DNA of 64,000 nucleotides from Enterococcus malodoratus ATCC 43197 (GCF_000407185.1 NZ_KE136481.1:1340136-1404135), one strand, 5' to 3'; positions 36,667-46,521 are shown, numbered from the stretch's first letter. Notes: generated by a model not told the origin, from the sequence alone. Translations and numbers: made by a program.

Positions 36667-38052
36667 TTACTCCTTAGCTGTTTGTTTCTTCTGCGAGAAT
36701 ACTTTTACTGCCGTTACCAAAAATCCGCTGACCGCTGTTCCGATCGCCAACGCTAACACATAAAGCAAAACATTTTCGACTGCGCCGGGAATCAGGAAGA
36801 CGAAGAAGCCGCCATGAGGAACCGCGATCCCGCATTTAAAGATCATCGATAATGCACCCGTAATCGCCGAACCGACCGTCACAGAAGCCAACACCCGAAT
36901 CGGATCTGCCGCCGCAAAAGGAATCGCGCCTTCAGAAATAAATGATAATCCCAAGACCCAAGCAGATTTCCCAGCTTCACGTTCTTCTTTACTGTATAGG
37001 TTTTTACCTAAAACAGTTGAGGATAAAGCCATTGCCAATGGTGGCACCATACCAGAAACCATTACCGCCGCCATCACCATACTTGTCTCTCCAGCACCTA
37101 GATTCGTTAATGACGCAACTCCGAAGAAATATGCCGCTTTTCCGATTGGTCCGGCTAAATCGATCGCCATCATTCCACCTAGAAGCAGTCCCAGTAATAC
37201 AGAGTTCATACCTGACAAACTATTCAACCAATTCGTGATTCCTTCGTTTAATGCCGTAATCGGAATCCCTACGATAAATTTCATAACAAGACCAACAAAT
37301 AATACCGATACGACTGGAAGAATCAATACAGGCAATAACCCAGAAAAAGCTGATGGTAATTTTAGCACCTTTTTCAACCAATGAACGGTATAACCAGCAA
37401 GGAAACCACCCAATAACGCGCCTAGGAATCCGGCATTCATTGACGAAGCGATCATCCCAGCAACCATCCCCGGAACTAAACCTGGTCGGTCAGCGATTGA
37501 AAAGGCAACATACCCACCTAGGATCGGCCACATCAAGCCCATCGCGATCCCGCCTAGCTCATTGATCGCTGAAGCCAGATCACCCTTGGCGTTGATCCCG
37601 CCGAAGGCAAAGGCTAACGCAATACAAATCCCGCCTGCCACAACAAAGGGAATCATGTAAGAAACACCCGTCATCAAGTGACTATAAATTCCGCTTTTTT
37701 CCGCTTTCGCTTCTGACTTTACTTCCGCCGAAGTCGTATAAATCGCTGCATTCGGTGCACGATCGAATAAATCATCTGGATGATCGATCGCCTCAGTCAC
37801 ATCGACTTCCAACAAACGTTTCCCATTAAAGCGATCCTTATTCACCGATGTGCTCGCTGCGATAATAACCGCGTCCGCGTCGGCGATCTCCTGTTCAGTT
37901 AACACATTCTCCGCACCAATCGAGCCTTGTGTTTCTACCTTGATTTCAATATTGCGTTTTTTAGCAGCGATCTCTAAGTTTTCAGCCGCCATATAAGTAT
38001 GTGCGATCCCCGTCGAACACGATGTAATCCCTACAATTTTCATTTTTTTCAC
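36667..38052 (-). CDS. PTS fructose-family EIIBC component
   Basis: 461 residues. EIIB-fructose domain at the N-terminus with phospho-Cys in ITSCSTGIAHTYMA (about 8-21), then a linker (105-125) and an EIIC domain of about nine membrane helices ending near 445. It imports and phosphorylates an unidentified sugar. It is preceded by its EIIA gene, 5 bases away, and followed by two dehydrogenases. No 1-phosphofructokinase gene is adjacent, so the substrate is not likely plain fructose. Confidence 0.92.
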   Translation of the reverse strand: MKKMKIVGITSCSTGIAHTYMAAENLEIAAKKRNIEIKVETQGSIGAENVLTEQEIADADAVIIAASTSVNKDRFNGKRLLEVDVTEAIDHPDDLFDRAPNAAIYTTSAEVKSEAKAEKSGIYSHLMTGVSYMIPFVVAGGICIALAFAFGGINAKGDLASAINELGGIAMGLMWPILGGYVAFSIADRPGLVPGMVAGMIASSMNAGFLGALLGGFLAGYTVHWLKKVLKLPSAFSGLLPVLILPVVSVLFVGLVMKFIVGIPITALNEGITNWLNSLSGMNSVLLGLLLGGMMAIDLAGPIGKAAYFFGVASLTNLGAGETSMVMAAVMVSGMVPPLAMALSSTVLGKNLYSKEEREAGKSAWVLGLSFISEGAIPFAAADPIRVLASVTVGSAITGALSMIFKCGIAVPHGGFFVFLIPGAVENVLLYVLALAIGTAVSGFLVTAVKVFSQKKQTAKE

Positions 38053-38057
38053 CCTTC

Positions 38058-38504
38058 CTATTCAAAAATCTGATAGATTTCTTCGACATCAGTGACAGTC
38101 ATCAGTTTTTGACGGATATCATCATGCATCAGCTTCCGTGATAGTTTGCTCAGAATTTTCAGATGCTCATCGTTTGACGTTTCAGGGACAGCGATCAAAA
38201 ACATCAAGTGTACAGGCTTTCCATCCATTGAATCGTATTGAATTCCCGCTTGGCTGCGGCCAAATGCTAGTGAAGCTTCAGTAACTGCTGCACTTTTTCC
38301 ATGCGGAATCGCTACACCAAAACCGATCCCTGTCGTACTTTCCTCTTCTCTTTTCATCACGGCCTCTAGGTAAACGTTCTCATTATTGACAACACCCTCT
38401 GTTACAAAGGTGTTCGCAAGTTCGCTGATCGCTGCTTGCTTATCGGTCGCTGCTAAATCAAAATTAATAAATGCCGTTTTCAATACGTCGCGAATTTCTG
38501 TCAT
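38058..38504 (-). CDS. PTS fructose/mannitol-type EIIA component
   Basis: 148 residues of the PTS_EIIA_2 type; phospho-His in GVAIPHGKS (about 70), with preceding REEESTTGIGFG motif. It transfers phosphate from HPr to the EIIBC next to it. Start at 38504, 4 bases after the deoC stop, so the genes are co-translated or tightly coupled. Confidence 0.92.
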   Translation of the reverse strand: MTEIRDVLKTAFINFDLAATDKQAAISELANTFVTEGVVNNENVYLEAVMKREEESTTGIGFGVAIPHGKSAAVTEASLAFGRSQAGIQYDSMDGKPVHLMFLIAVPETSNDEHLKILSKLSRKLMHDDIRQKLMTVTDVEEIYQIFE

Positions 38505-38508
38505 CTCT

Positions 38509-39189
38509 CTACTCCTTTACTAAAGTCTTGTATTCTTCTACGATTTTAATACCTGAACTTGTCCCTAAACGTTCCGCCCCTGCTTCTACCATCTTCAATG
38601 CGGTAGCCAAATCACGAATGCCGCCAGCCGCTTTTACTTTTACGCCATCACCAACTGTTTTTTTCATCAACGCAACATCTTCAAGTGTGGCACCGCCTGT
38701 TCCAAATCCTGTTGAAGTTTTGACAAAATCAGGCTTTACTTCCTTCGCGATTTCACAGACAGCCACTTTTTCTTCATCCGTTAAGTAGCAATTTTCTAGA
38801 ATAACTTTACTGATAATTTCACCTTCACGAGAAGCATTCACAATTGCTTTCATTTCTTCACGAATATATTCAGTGTCGCCATCCTTTAATTTGCCAATAT
38901 TGATCACATAATCAATTTCATCCGCGCCGTTTTTAATAGCATCCTGCACTTCAAATACTTTCGTTTCAATTGTCGTCTGCCCTAAAGGAAATCCGATGGC
39001 CGCACCCACATGAACCTCGCTGTCTTTCAAGAACTCCCGACACATTGCTACTGGATAAGAATTAATCGCTACCATTTTAAAGCCATAATCATCTGCCTCT
39101 TTGCACAATTGCTTGAATCCGTCTTTCGTTGCATCGGCCTTTAATAATGTGTGGTCTACCATATTCGCTAATTTCTTCAACTCAATCAT
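38509..39189 (-). CDS. deoC: Deoxyribose-phosphate aldolase family (DeoC)
   Basis: A 226-residue TIM-barrel aldolase that in the family splits 2-deoxyribose 5-phosphate into glyceraldehyde 3-phosphate and acetaldehyde. The Schiff-base lysine is in DFVKTSTGFGTGG (about 155), and DEIDYVINIG and KVILENC motifs are present. It starts at ATG 39189 with AAAGGAG upstream, and is the first gene of the operon behind a strong promoter. No nucleoside phosphorylase or phosphopentomutase follows, as in the classical deo operon, so it may act on a product of the two dehydrogenases. Specificity is inferred. Confidence 0.92.
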   Translation of the reverse strand: MIELKKLANMVDHTLLKADATKDGFKQLCKEADDYGFKMVAINSYPVAMCREFLKDSEVHVGAAIGFPLGQTTIETKVFEVQDAIKNGADEIDYVINIGKLKDGDTEYIREEMKAIVNASREGEIISKVILENCYLTDEEKVAVCEIAKEVKPDFVKTSTGFGTGGATLEDVALMKKTVGDGVKVKAAGGIRDLATALKMVEAGAERLGTSSGIKIVEEYKTLVKE

Positions 39190-39227
39190 CTTATTGCTCC
39201 TTTTGTTTTTATTTACACCTTTATATT

Positions 39228-39258
39228 ATCATTTACTTTCACTTTGTCAACATGTAAA
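39228..39258 (-). promoter_or_regulatory. Promoter of the deoC operon
   Basis: On the minus strand TTGACA is followed after 16 bases by TAATAT, about 45 bases before deoC. The spacer contains AAAGTGAAAGTAAA, similar to AAACTGAAAATGTA in the deoR-type promoter, a candidate shared operator. Confidence 0.72.
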
Positions 39259-39304
39259 AATGGAAAGGCTGAATATTTTTACTAGGATTCTATGAACAAA
39301 ACAA

Positions 39305-39341
39305 AAGAAGTGATGATTTAAAGGCTAAATCAACACTTCTT
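39305..39341 (-). terminator. Terminator of the rhodanese operon
   Basis: AAGAAGTGATGATTTA pairs with TAAATCAACACTTCTT (16 bp, one mismatch), followed on the minus strand by TTGTTTTGTTC. Confidence 0.75.
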
Positions 39342-39373
39342 CCTTATTCTTCATTTTAAAAGCAAATGAAAAT

Positions 39374-39673
39374 CTATTTAGTTAACTCTCCTGGCCAAGC
39401 GGAGGTTCCACCTAAAACATTGATGACCTTGAAACCCTGACTGTCTAAAAAAGCACAAGCACTTTCTGAGCGCGCCCCTGAGTGACAGATTAGATAATAG
39501 TCGTTATCAGGATTTAGTTCACTCGTACTAGCGCCTAGTCCACTTAATGGTAAGTTTTTCGCGTGGGGCACATGCCCCATTTGATATTCATAGGCTTCAC
39601 GGACATCAATGATTTTCACTTCTTTTTGTTTAGTTAAATGATAAAAATCATCCATAGCGATGGCATTAGTCAT
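39374..39673 (-). CDS. Rhodanese-like sulfurtransferase (99 aa)
   Basis: A single rhodanese domain that carries persulfide sulfur. Active-site Cys63 in LICHSGARSE, and IIDVREAYEYQMGHVPHAKNLPL at the start of the fold. Start at 39673, overlapping the preceding gene by 8 bases. It is the last of three genes under CstR-type control; in sulfide-stress clusters such enzymes move sulfane sulfur to acceptors. Confidence 0.92.
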   Translation of the reverse strand: MTNAIAMDDFYHLTKQKEVKIIDVREAYEYQMGHVPHAKNLPLSGLGASTSELNPDNDYYLICHSGARSESACAFLDSQGFKVINVLGGTSAWPGELTK

Positions 39674-41315
39674 AAATCAATTCCTCCGGTCGAACTGTTT
39701 TGTATAAAGCAAAGGCGCCATCCAAATTTTTCACCTTGAATCCATTTTGTTTTAACTGGCGTTCAGCCACATAGCTTCTCAAGCCGCTGTGACAGCTAAC
39801 AATATAGTCTTGCGTTGGATCTAGTTCGGCGATTCGTTCGCGTAATTGATTCAACGGAATATTGACTGACTCAGGAAAACGCCCATTGGCTAATTCTTCT
39901 GGATTCCGTACATCTAATAATTGACTGCCATTTTGCTGTGCTTGCTTCAATTGATACCATTGGATCGAATCACTGATGCCCTCTGATAAATTGATCGCAG
40001 CGTAGCCTAACATATTGACCGGGTCTTTGGCCGAGCCGAATGGCGGTGCGTAGGTAAATTCCAACTCAGGCAAGTCAAAAATCGTTAACCCGCCTTTGAT
40101 CGCTGTCGCTAGAATATCGATGCGTTTATCTACACCGTTAGCACCGACACCTTGAGCCCCATAGATTTTTCCACTTTTTGGCTCAAACACTAATTTCAAT
40201 GTCAGGTCACTAGCCCCCGGATAATACCCCGCATGGTCTTTTCCAGAAACATGGACCACCTGATAGTCTAGACCCAATTGTTTGACCACTCGCTCACTTA
40301 AACCAGTCGCTGCGGCAGCCAGATCAAATACGCGAACGATCGCTGTTCCAATACTTCCGCGATTCGTTCGTTTCAGGCCAGAGATGACATCCGCTACTTG
40401 CCTCCCTTGACGATTTGCTGGAGAGGCAAGTGAAATCAAGGCATCCTCGCCGCTAACCTGCTGTTTGACTACGATCGCATCACCAACCGCAAAAATATCC
40501 GGCATACTTGTTTGATAGTTCTCATCCACCAAAATGCCTCCGCCTAAACCAGTCTCTAATCCTGCTTGGTTTGCTAAAGTATTCTCTGGACGGACACCGA
40601 CTGAAAGAATCGTTAAGTCCGAGGTCACTTCTTCCCCGTTCGTCAATCTGATTTTCTGTCCTCGTTCACTGAAACTTTGAGCAGATTCTCCATTGATGAC
40701 CCGAACGCCTTGCTTGATCAGCTCATTTTTGACAAAGGCAGCCATTTCTTCATCTAGTGGCGGCAATACATGCGGCGCTTTTTCAATAACGGTCACATCC
40801 AGCCCGCGAGACTTTAGGTTTTCCGCCATCTCAAGACCGATAAAACCAGCTCCGATCACCGTTGCCTTCGCAGGTTCTTTTTCCAACGCCTGCATGATCC
40901 GATCCAAATCGGGAACATTGCGCAAACTATAGACATTCGTTGCCTCAGTCAGCCCAGCCATTTCTGGAATCAATGGTTTCGCACCTGGAGATAAAATCAA
41001 TTTGTCATAACTTTCTGTAAAACTCCCGTGGTCATTTTTGACAGTTATAGTTTTATTTTCAGGAGAAATACTGGTGACCTCATGGAAAGGACGAACATCT
41101 AGATTGAAGCGGGCTTTTAACGATTCTGGTGTTTGGACCAAAAGCGCCTCACGATCCGCGATCTCTCCGGACACATAATAAGGCAATCCACAATTTGCGA
41201 AAGAAACGAATGGTCCTTTTTCCAAAACAATGATCTCCGCATCTTCCATTAAACGACGCAAACGCGTAGCTGCGGACATCCCGCCTGCGACGCCGCCTAC
41301 AATAACAATCTTCAT
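39666..41315 (-). CDS. CoA-disulfide/persulfide reductase with C-terminal rhodanese domain
   Basis: 549-residue flavoprotein that reduces CoA persulfide or disulfide with NAD(P)H. N-terminal FAD site IVGGVAGGMSAATRLRR, redox Cys42 in FANCGLPYY (family signature of CoADR), NAD site IGAGFIGLEMAENL, a dimerisation domain, then a rhodanese domain (about 455-549) with Cys508 in IVSCHSGLRS. Such fused CoAPR-type proteins belong to enterococcal and staphylococcal CstR regulons. Start ATG at 41315 directly follows the upstream rhodanese gene. Confidence 0.94.
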   Translation of the reverse strand: MKIVIVGGVAGGMSAATRLRRLMEDAEIIVLEKGPFVSFANCGLPYYVSGEIADREALLVQTPESLKARFNLDVRPFHEVTSISPENKTITVKNDHGSFTESYDKLILSPGAKPLIPEMAGLTEATNVYSLRNVPDLDRIMQALEKEPAKATVIGAGFIGLEMAENLKSRGLDVTVIEKAPHVLPPLDEEMAAFVKNELIKQGVRVINGESAQSFSERGQKIRLTNGEEVTSDLTILSVGVRPENTLANQAGLETGLGGGILVDENYQTSMPDIFAVGDAIVVKQQVSGEDALISLASPANRQGRQVADVISGLKRTNRGSIGTAIVRVFDLAAAATGLSERVVKQLGLDYQVVHVSGKDHAGYYPGASDLTLKLVFEPKSGKIYGAQGVGANGVDKRIDILATAIKGGLTIFDLPELEFTYAPPFGSAKDPVNMLGYAAINLSEGISDSIQWYQLKQAQQNGSQLLDVRNPEELANGRFPESVNIPLNQLRERIAELDPTQDYIVSCHSGLRSYVAERQLKQNGFKVKNLDGAFALYKTVRPEELIYD

Positions 41316-41316
41316 C

Positions 41317-41628
41317 TTACTTTCCTCCCCTAGTCGGACCTTGCCAACGATTCATGCCGCCTTGAACATTGATTGCTTCATAGCCTTTTTGCTTTAAAAT
41401 CTTAACGGCTTGTTTGCTGCGCATCCCTGATTGGCAAATGACATAAACTTCTTTTTCTTTTCCTTGATAACGATCAATTTTATTCAAAGGATAATTGGAT
41501 GCTTTCGTAATATGCCCTCCACGGTATTCCTCAGGTGTTCGAACATCTAATAAAGTAATTGGTTCTTTGAGTTTTTCAGCTAAGTCCTTGGTTGAAATAG
41601 CCGTATTCCTCTGAAATAGATTAAACAT
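41317..41628 (-). CDS. Rhodanese-like sulfurtransferase (103 aa)
   Basis: First gene of the operon. Single rhodanese domain, Cys65 in VICQSGMRSKQ, LLDVRTPEEYRGGHI motif. The ATG at 41628 has AAGGAGA 7 bases upstream; 12 residues of in-frame extension upstream are basic and unlike the family. It has its own promoter (TTGACA at 41695-41700) with a CstR-like operator just before the RBS. Confidence 0.92.
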   Translation of the reverse strand: MFNLFQRNTAISTKDLAEKLKEPITLLDVRTPEEYRGGHITKASNYPLNKIDRYQGKEKEVYVICQSGMRSKQAVKILKQKGYEAINVQGGMNRWQGPTRGGK

Positions 41629-41655
41629 AAACTGTCTCCTTATTTTTTCTTTTAA

Positions 41656-41671
41656 ATACCTCATAGGGTAT
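41656..41671. promoter_or_regulatory. CstR-type operator in the rhodanese operon leader
   Basis: ATACCTCATAGGGTAT is a near palindrome of the ATACC-GGTAT type bound by CstR. It lies just downstream of TTGACA and an A+T-rich -10 of the leftward promoter. Confidence 0.75.
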
Positions 41672-41740
41672 TTTTATCATATCTTTTTGATTCCTGTCAA
41701 CCGTTCTGTTTAGTTCTCATTATTATTAGAAGCGATCCAC

Positions 41741-41770
41741 TTGACGAAACATACCCTCTCTAGGTATATT
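41741..41770 (+). promoter_or_regulatory. cstR promoter with CstR-type operator
   Basis: TTGACG (41741-41746) and TATATT (41765-41770) are 18 bases apart. ATACCCTCTCTAGGTAT (41751-41767) fills the spacer, matching the operator of the opposite promoter, so CstR would repress both. Confidence 0.75.
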
Positions 41771-41806
41771 CTTCTTAAACAGCTTGCACAAAGGAAGTGG
41801 AAATCA

Positions 41807-42067
41807 ATGGAGATAGAAGAAAAAAAGATCCTCAATCGGTTGAAACGAACGGAAGGACAAATCCGCGGTGTCCAAAAGATGATTGATGACGAGAAAGAAT
41901 GTATTGATGTCATTACCCAATTAAGCGCCGTACGTTCCAGTATTGATCGTGTAATGGGCATGATCGTAGCTGAAAATTTGAAAAATTGCTTTGAGCATCC
42001 TGACAAGAATCCTGATGAACAGGCACAAAAATTGGAACAAGCAATCAACATGATTATTAAGAAATAA
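41807..42067 (+). CDS. cstR: CsoR-like sulfurtransferase repressor CstR
   Basis: An 86-residue persulfide-sensing repressor. Start ATG at 41807, with AAAGGAAGTGG upstream, gives a typical CsoR fold. Cys32 (KECID) and Cys61 (LKNCF) match the reactive pair of CstR, and the copper-binding His of CsoR is replaced by Asn57, so this is a CstR rather than a copper sensor. It leads the rightward genes and its own promoter carries the operator, so autoregulation is likely. Confidence 0.93.
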   Translation: MEIEEKKILNRLKRTEGQIRGVQKMIDDEKECIDVITQLSAVRSSIDRVMGMIVAENLKNCFEHPDKNPDEQAQKLEQAINMIIKK

Positions 42068-42076
42068 GGTGTAGAA

Positions 42077-42391
42077 ATGAACGTTGTCTTTCATATTGAT
42101 GAATTGGAAAAATGGCCGGAAGCAGCCAGTAACGTGAAAAACTTATTGAAAGAACCCTATAAAATAGCTATTATTATTTTAGTAAATGGGAAAGCGATCA
42201 ATGGCTATCTTGCTCCTGAAAATCAAGCATTCATCGCAACTGCCGGTGTGACTTTTCACGCGTGCAATAATGCGATGCGGGCAAATAAGATCGCAAAAGA
42301 ACAATTACCGAAGAATGTCGTTGTCGTCCCTGCGGGTGTTTTAGATTTGATTGAATTACAGGCACAGGGTTATGCCTATATCAAACCATAA
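42077..42391 (+). CDS. DsrE-like sulfur carrier family protein
   Basis: A 104-residue soluble protein of the DsrE/DsrF-like fold (VVFHIDELEKWPEAASNVKNLL and a Cys in TFHACNNAM, about residue 60). Starts at 42077, 9 bases after cstR, in the same operon. DsrE-type proteins relay sulfane sulfur; the Cys in HACNNAM would be the carrier residue. It fits the sulfide-handling cluster. Confidence 0.82.
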   Translation: MNVVFHIDELEKWPEAASNVKNLLKEPYKIAIIILVNGKAINGYLAPENQAFIATAGVTFHACNNAMRANKIAKEQLPKNVVVVPAGVLDLIELQAQGYAYIKP

Positions 42392-42432
42392 AACGGTTAA
42401 GCAGGAAGCTACTCAGGGGAAGGGGTAGGCAC

Positions 42433-42639
42433 TTGAACACTATTGAAAATATCAACAAAAAAATGCATGTTACAGGTAGTTTGATTAATTTGAAAACGAT
42501 CCAAGAAAATTTTGAAAAAATCAATGCCAAGGATATTTGCTCAGAAGATGAAAAACAAGAGATCATGGAATTTCTAAATGCCATCGACACAGAGTTGAAT
42601 TCCATTCAAGAAAAAATCGGATTTATCCGTCAAATGTAA
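42433..42639 (+). CDS. Small protein in the cstR operon (68 aa)
   Basis: 68 residues, start TTG at 42433 with GGGGAAGGGG upstream. It has one Cys (KDICSEDE, about residue 35), is helical and has no membrane segment. Not recognised as a known family, although some CsoR-linked small proteins have similar size. The context (after cstR and dsrE-like) suggests a sulfur-stress role. The gene is followed by a strong terminator. Confidence 0.7.
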   Translation: MNTIENINKKMHVTGSLINLKTIQENFEKINAKDICSEDEKQEIMEFLNAIDTELNSIQEKIGFIRQM

Positions 42640-42653
42640 TTGAACAGCTAACC

Positions 42654-42695
42654 AAAAATAGTCCATCTCCATAATTTTGGAGATGGACTATTTTT
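42654..42695. terminator. Bidirectional terminator
   Basis: A 17-bp perfect stem (42654-42670 with 42679-42695) with T- and A-runs at the ends, after the cstR operon and before the end of the convergent PTS operon. Confidence 0.93.
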
Positions 42696-42752
42696 ACATT
42701 AACAACGAACTTAGCAATAACTGAAAAAGTTGATTGCGTTCGCGAAATATTT

Positions 42753-43067
42753 TTAAGCACTGATTTTTTTGTAGACGTCGATGATCTCTTTCGCTAAGTC
42801 TGTGAAAGCAATCGAAGTCATCAAATGATCTTGGCTGTGAACTGTCAACAAATTCAAATCGAGATGCTCACCTTGCGCTTCTTTTGTTAAAAGTCCTGTT
42901 TGCGAATGGTGCGCTTCGACTAATGATTCTTCTGCTTGTTTGATTTTTTCATCTGCTAATTGGAAGTCACCATCTTTTGCTTCTTGAATGGCTTCCATCG
43001 CATTACTTTTGGCATTGCCTCCGTGGATGATCAACCCCATCACCGCTTCTAAATTTTCTTTCTGCAT
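42753..43067 (-). CDS. PTS lactose/cellobiose-type EIIA component
   Basis: 104 residues. Phospho-His in LTVHSQDHLM (about 77), typical of the EIIA-lac type, with GLIIHGGNAKSNAMEAI at the N-terminus. Last gene of the beta-glucoside operon. Transfers phosphate from HPr to the adjacent EIIB. Confidence 0.93.
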   Translation of the reverse strand: MQKENLEAVMGLIIHGGNAKSNAMEAIQEAKDGDFQLADEKIKQAEESLVEAHHSQTGLLTKEAQGEHLDLNLLTVHSQDHLMTSIAFTDLAKEIIDVYKKISA

Positions 43068-43093
43068 TTAAACACTCCTTATTTTATACCGAT

Positions 43094-43414
43094 TTATCCA
43101 TTGATCATCGCTACTGCTTGATCAAGTACCTTTTCACCATTCATCATGCCATAGTCCGTCATATTGATGATATCCACAGGAATTCCTAATGGCGCCAATT
43201 TTTCTTCAAACTGCTTCTGCATAAAACGAACCTGTGGGCCTAACAAGACCGTATCGATCTCACGTTCCTGCAATTTGTTCGTTGCATCTGCCGCCGCAAT
43301 CGCAAAAATATCGACATCAAGTCCTTGTGTTTCCGCCGCTTTTTGCATTTTGGTCACTAGCATGCTGGTACTCATCCCAGCATTACAAACTAACATAATC
43401 GTTTTTTCACTCAT
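43094..43414 (-). CDS. PTS lactose/cellobiose-type EIIB component
   Basis: 106 residues; phospho-Cys in MLVCNAGMSTSMLV (about 10). ATG at 43414 behind AAAGGAT; an upstream 9-residue extension has no RBS. It lies between the 6-phospho-beta-glucosidase and EIIA genes. Confidence 0.93.
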   Translation of the reverse strand: MSEKTIMLVCNAGMSTSMLVTKMQKAAETQGLDVDIFAIAAADATNKLQEREIDTVLLGPQVRFMQKQFEEKLAPLGIPVDIINMTDYGMMNGEKVLDQAVAMING

Positions 43415-43468
43415 AATACTATCCTTTCTCACGTTCTTCACTAATTCTGAGTTGGTGCGGAAGTGTCT

Positions 43469-44911
<1,443 letters not shown>

Positions 44912-44915
44912 TCAA

Positions 44916-46271
44916 CTAAGCCGTTGCATTACCTTCGGCTTTATTATTTTCGTTTGCTAAATCTTTTTCGATTTGTTCCATGCTTTCACCTTGCTCTTGC
45001 AAATAGTTCAATGAATCCACTTTACGAACAAATGGCAGGTAAATGAAGAATCCGATAACTAGTACAACTGCCTGTAATAGCGCTGTTCTCACACCACCGA
45101 CTAAGAATCCTGAAATGATTGGCGGTGTTGTCCACGGAACGACGACCGCTGTAAACATTGGAACAAGTCCAGAATACAGTGCAAAGTAAGTAATCACACC
45201 AGAAACCATTGGCGTTAAGATAAATGGTAATGCCATGATCGGGTTCATTACGATCGGTGTAGCAAACAGAATCGGCTCATTGATATTGAAAACTGCCGGT
45301 AATAATGCTAACCGTCCCAATTGCTTAAACTGTGCGGAACGGGCGAACATCACCATGAACATCACGATCCCGATCGTCATACCAGCCCCTGTGACTGTCA
45401 TGAATTGGTCTAAAAATTGTTGTGTTACGATGTGACCACCGTTAGCGATGGTCAATTCTTTGCCTGAGTTCAGGATTGCTGTATTTTCTAATGAATTCGC
45501 TGTCAAGATTGGTCCCATAATTCCGCCGACCAATGTTGAACCGTGAACCCCGAAGAACCATAAGAATGGTACCAAGAAACCTAACATCATAGCGCCGCCG
45601 AAGGTATCCGTAACCCCTTGCATTGGTGTTTGAATCAATTTATAAATGGCTTCTACAACCGTTGTATTGAACACTTTATCAAAGATTACATAGACAACTA
45701 ATGCCACTGTTGTTATTACTGCCGCTGGAATCAACGCAGTAAATGAGTTCGCGACGTTTGCTGGTACTTGTTCTGGTAGTTTGATCCGAATATCACGTTT
45801 CAAGAACCAAGAATAGGCCCAACCAACGAATAACCCAACGATGATGGCACTGATCATACCTTGACCACCTGTCCAAGTCTTATCAATGACATTGGTCACG
45901 ACCGCATTTGTTTCTGCATTCGTAGCGCTTGAATGTTGTGTAAGTAAGAAGATTACTAACGCGATCATTCCTGCTGGTAAACCTTCGAAGCCTTCTTCCT
46001 TTACATAAGAATTAGCAATACCCATTACCGCAAAAATTGACATAATACCAAATGATGCACCGAAAGCTTCGTTAAAATAAACCGCTAAACCACTGCTGGT
46101 GACCCAATCAGAAACAGCCGGGATCGGAAAATTCGCTAAAAGTAAGAAAACAGAACCAATAATGGTAAAAGGCATGGTGTACAGCATCCCATTACGCAGA
46201 GCAGTAATCGCTTTAGTATTTACAAATTTTAAAATAGGGGGCAATAATTTCTCATTAATAAAGTTATTCAT
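44916..46271 (-). CDS. PTS cellobiose-type EIIC component
   Basis: 451 residues, about ten membrane helices of the lactose/cellobiose EIIC fold (PPILKFVNTKAITALRNGM, FNINEPILFATPIV). First structural gene of the operon, behind a cre site and promoter region at 46310-46380. Transports a beta-glucoside; the EIIB and EIIA are separate genes downstream. Confidence 0.94.
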   Translation of the reverse strand: MNNFINEKLLPPILKFVNTKAITALRNGMLYTMPFTIIGSVFLLLANFPIPAVSDWVTSSGLAVYFNEAFGASFGIMSIFAVMGIANSYVKEEGFEGLPAGMIALVIFLLTQHSSATNAETNAVVTNVIDKTWTGGQGMISAIIVGLFVGWAYSWFLKRDIRIKLPEQVPANVANSFTALIPAAVITTVALVVYVIFDKVFNTTVVEAIYKLIQTPMQGVTDTFGGAMMLGFLVPFLWFFGVHGSTLVGGIMGPILTANSLENTAILNSGKELTIANGGHIVTQQFLDQFMTVTGAGMTIGIVMFMVMFARSAQFKQLGRLALLPAVFNINEPILFATPIVMNPIMALPFILTPMVSGVITYFALYSGLVPMFTAVVVPWTTPPIISGFLVGGVRTALLQAVVLVIGFFIYLPFVRKVDSLNYLQEQGESMEQIEKDLANENNKAEGNATA

Positions 46272-46323
46272 AAATGATTCTCCTTAAAAGATAGTTTTAT
46301 GCAGCGATGGCCATCGCATTGTT

Positions 46324-46337
46324 TGTATCCGTTTACA
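46324..46337 (-). promoter_or_regulatory. cre (CcpA) site
   Basis: TGTAAACGGATACA matches the CcpA consensus TGNAANCGNNNNCA, about 55 bases upstream of the EIIC start and downstream of a plausible TATGAT -10, so CcpA would block transcription when glucose is present. Confidence 0.72.
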
Positions 46338-46412
46338 GTTTTATCATAAGTGATGACTTCCCTGAATGGAATACTTCTGGAACAGCAAGAAACATGTTCC
46401 AATAAAAAAAAC

Positions 46413-46441
46413 AATCTAGCTGTTTATTAGACAGCTGGATT
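46413..46441 (-). terminator. Terminator of the rpiR-type gene
   Basis: 11-bp stem AATCTAGCTGT/ACAGCTGGATT with a 7-base loop, followed on the minus strand by GTTTTTTTT. It separates the regulator from the PTS genes. Confidence 0.85.
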
Positions 46442-46489
46442 ATTCTCTTGCTAAATATATTTATTTTTTAAATTCGATTCGTTTTATTA

Positions 46490-46521
46490 AATAGCTAAAT
46501 CAATAGCTAAATCAATAGCTA
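46490..46521. repeat. 12-bp tandem repeat AATAGCTAAATC at the rpiR stop
   Basis: About 2.7 copies of a 12-base unit, the last covering the stop codon of the RpiR gene. A small in-frame expansion by slippage is possible. Confidence 0.6.

Noticed and set aside
34589-36667. Inositol utilisation operon
   Set aside because: The Gfo/Idh protein resembles inositol dehydrogenases, but no iolB, C, D, E genes are nearby and the transporter is a fructose-type PTS.
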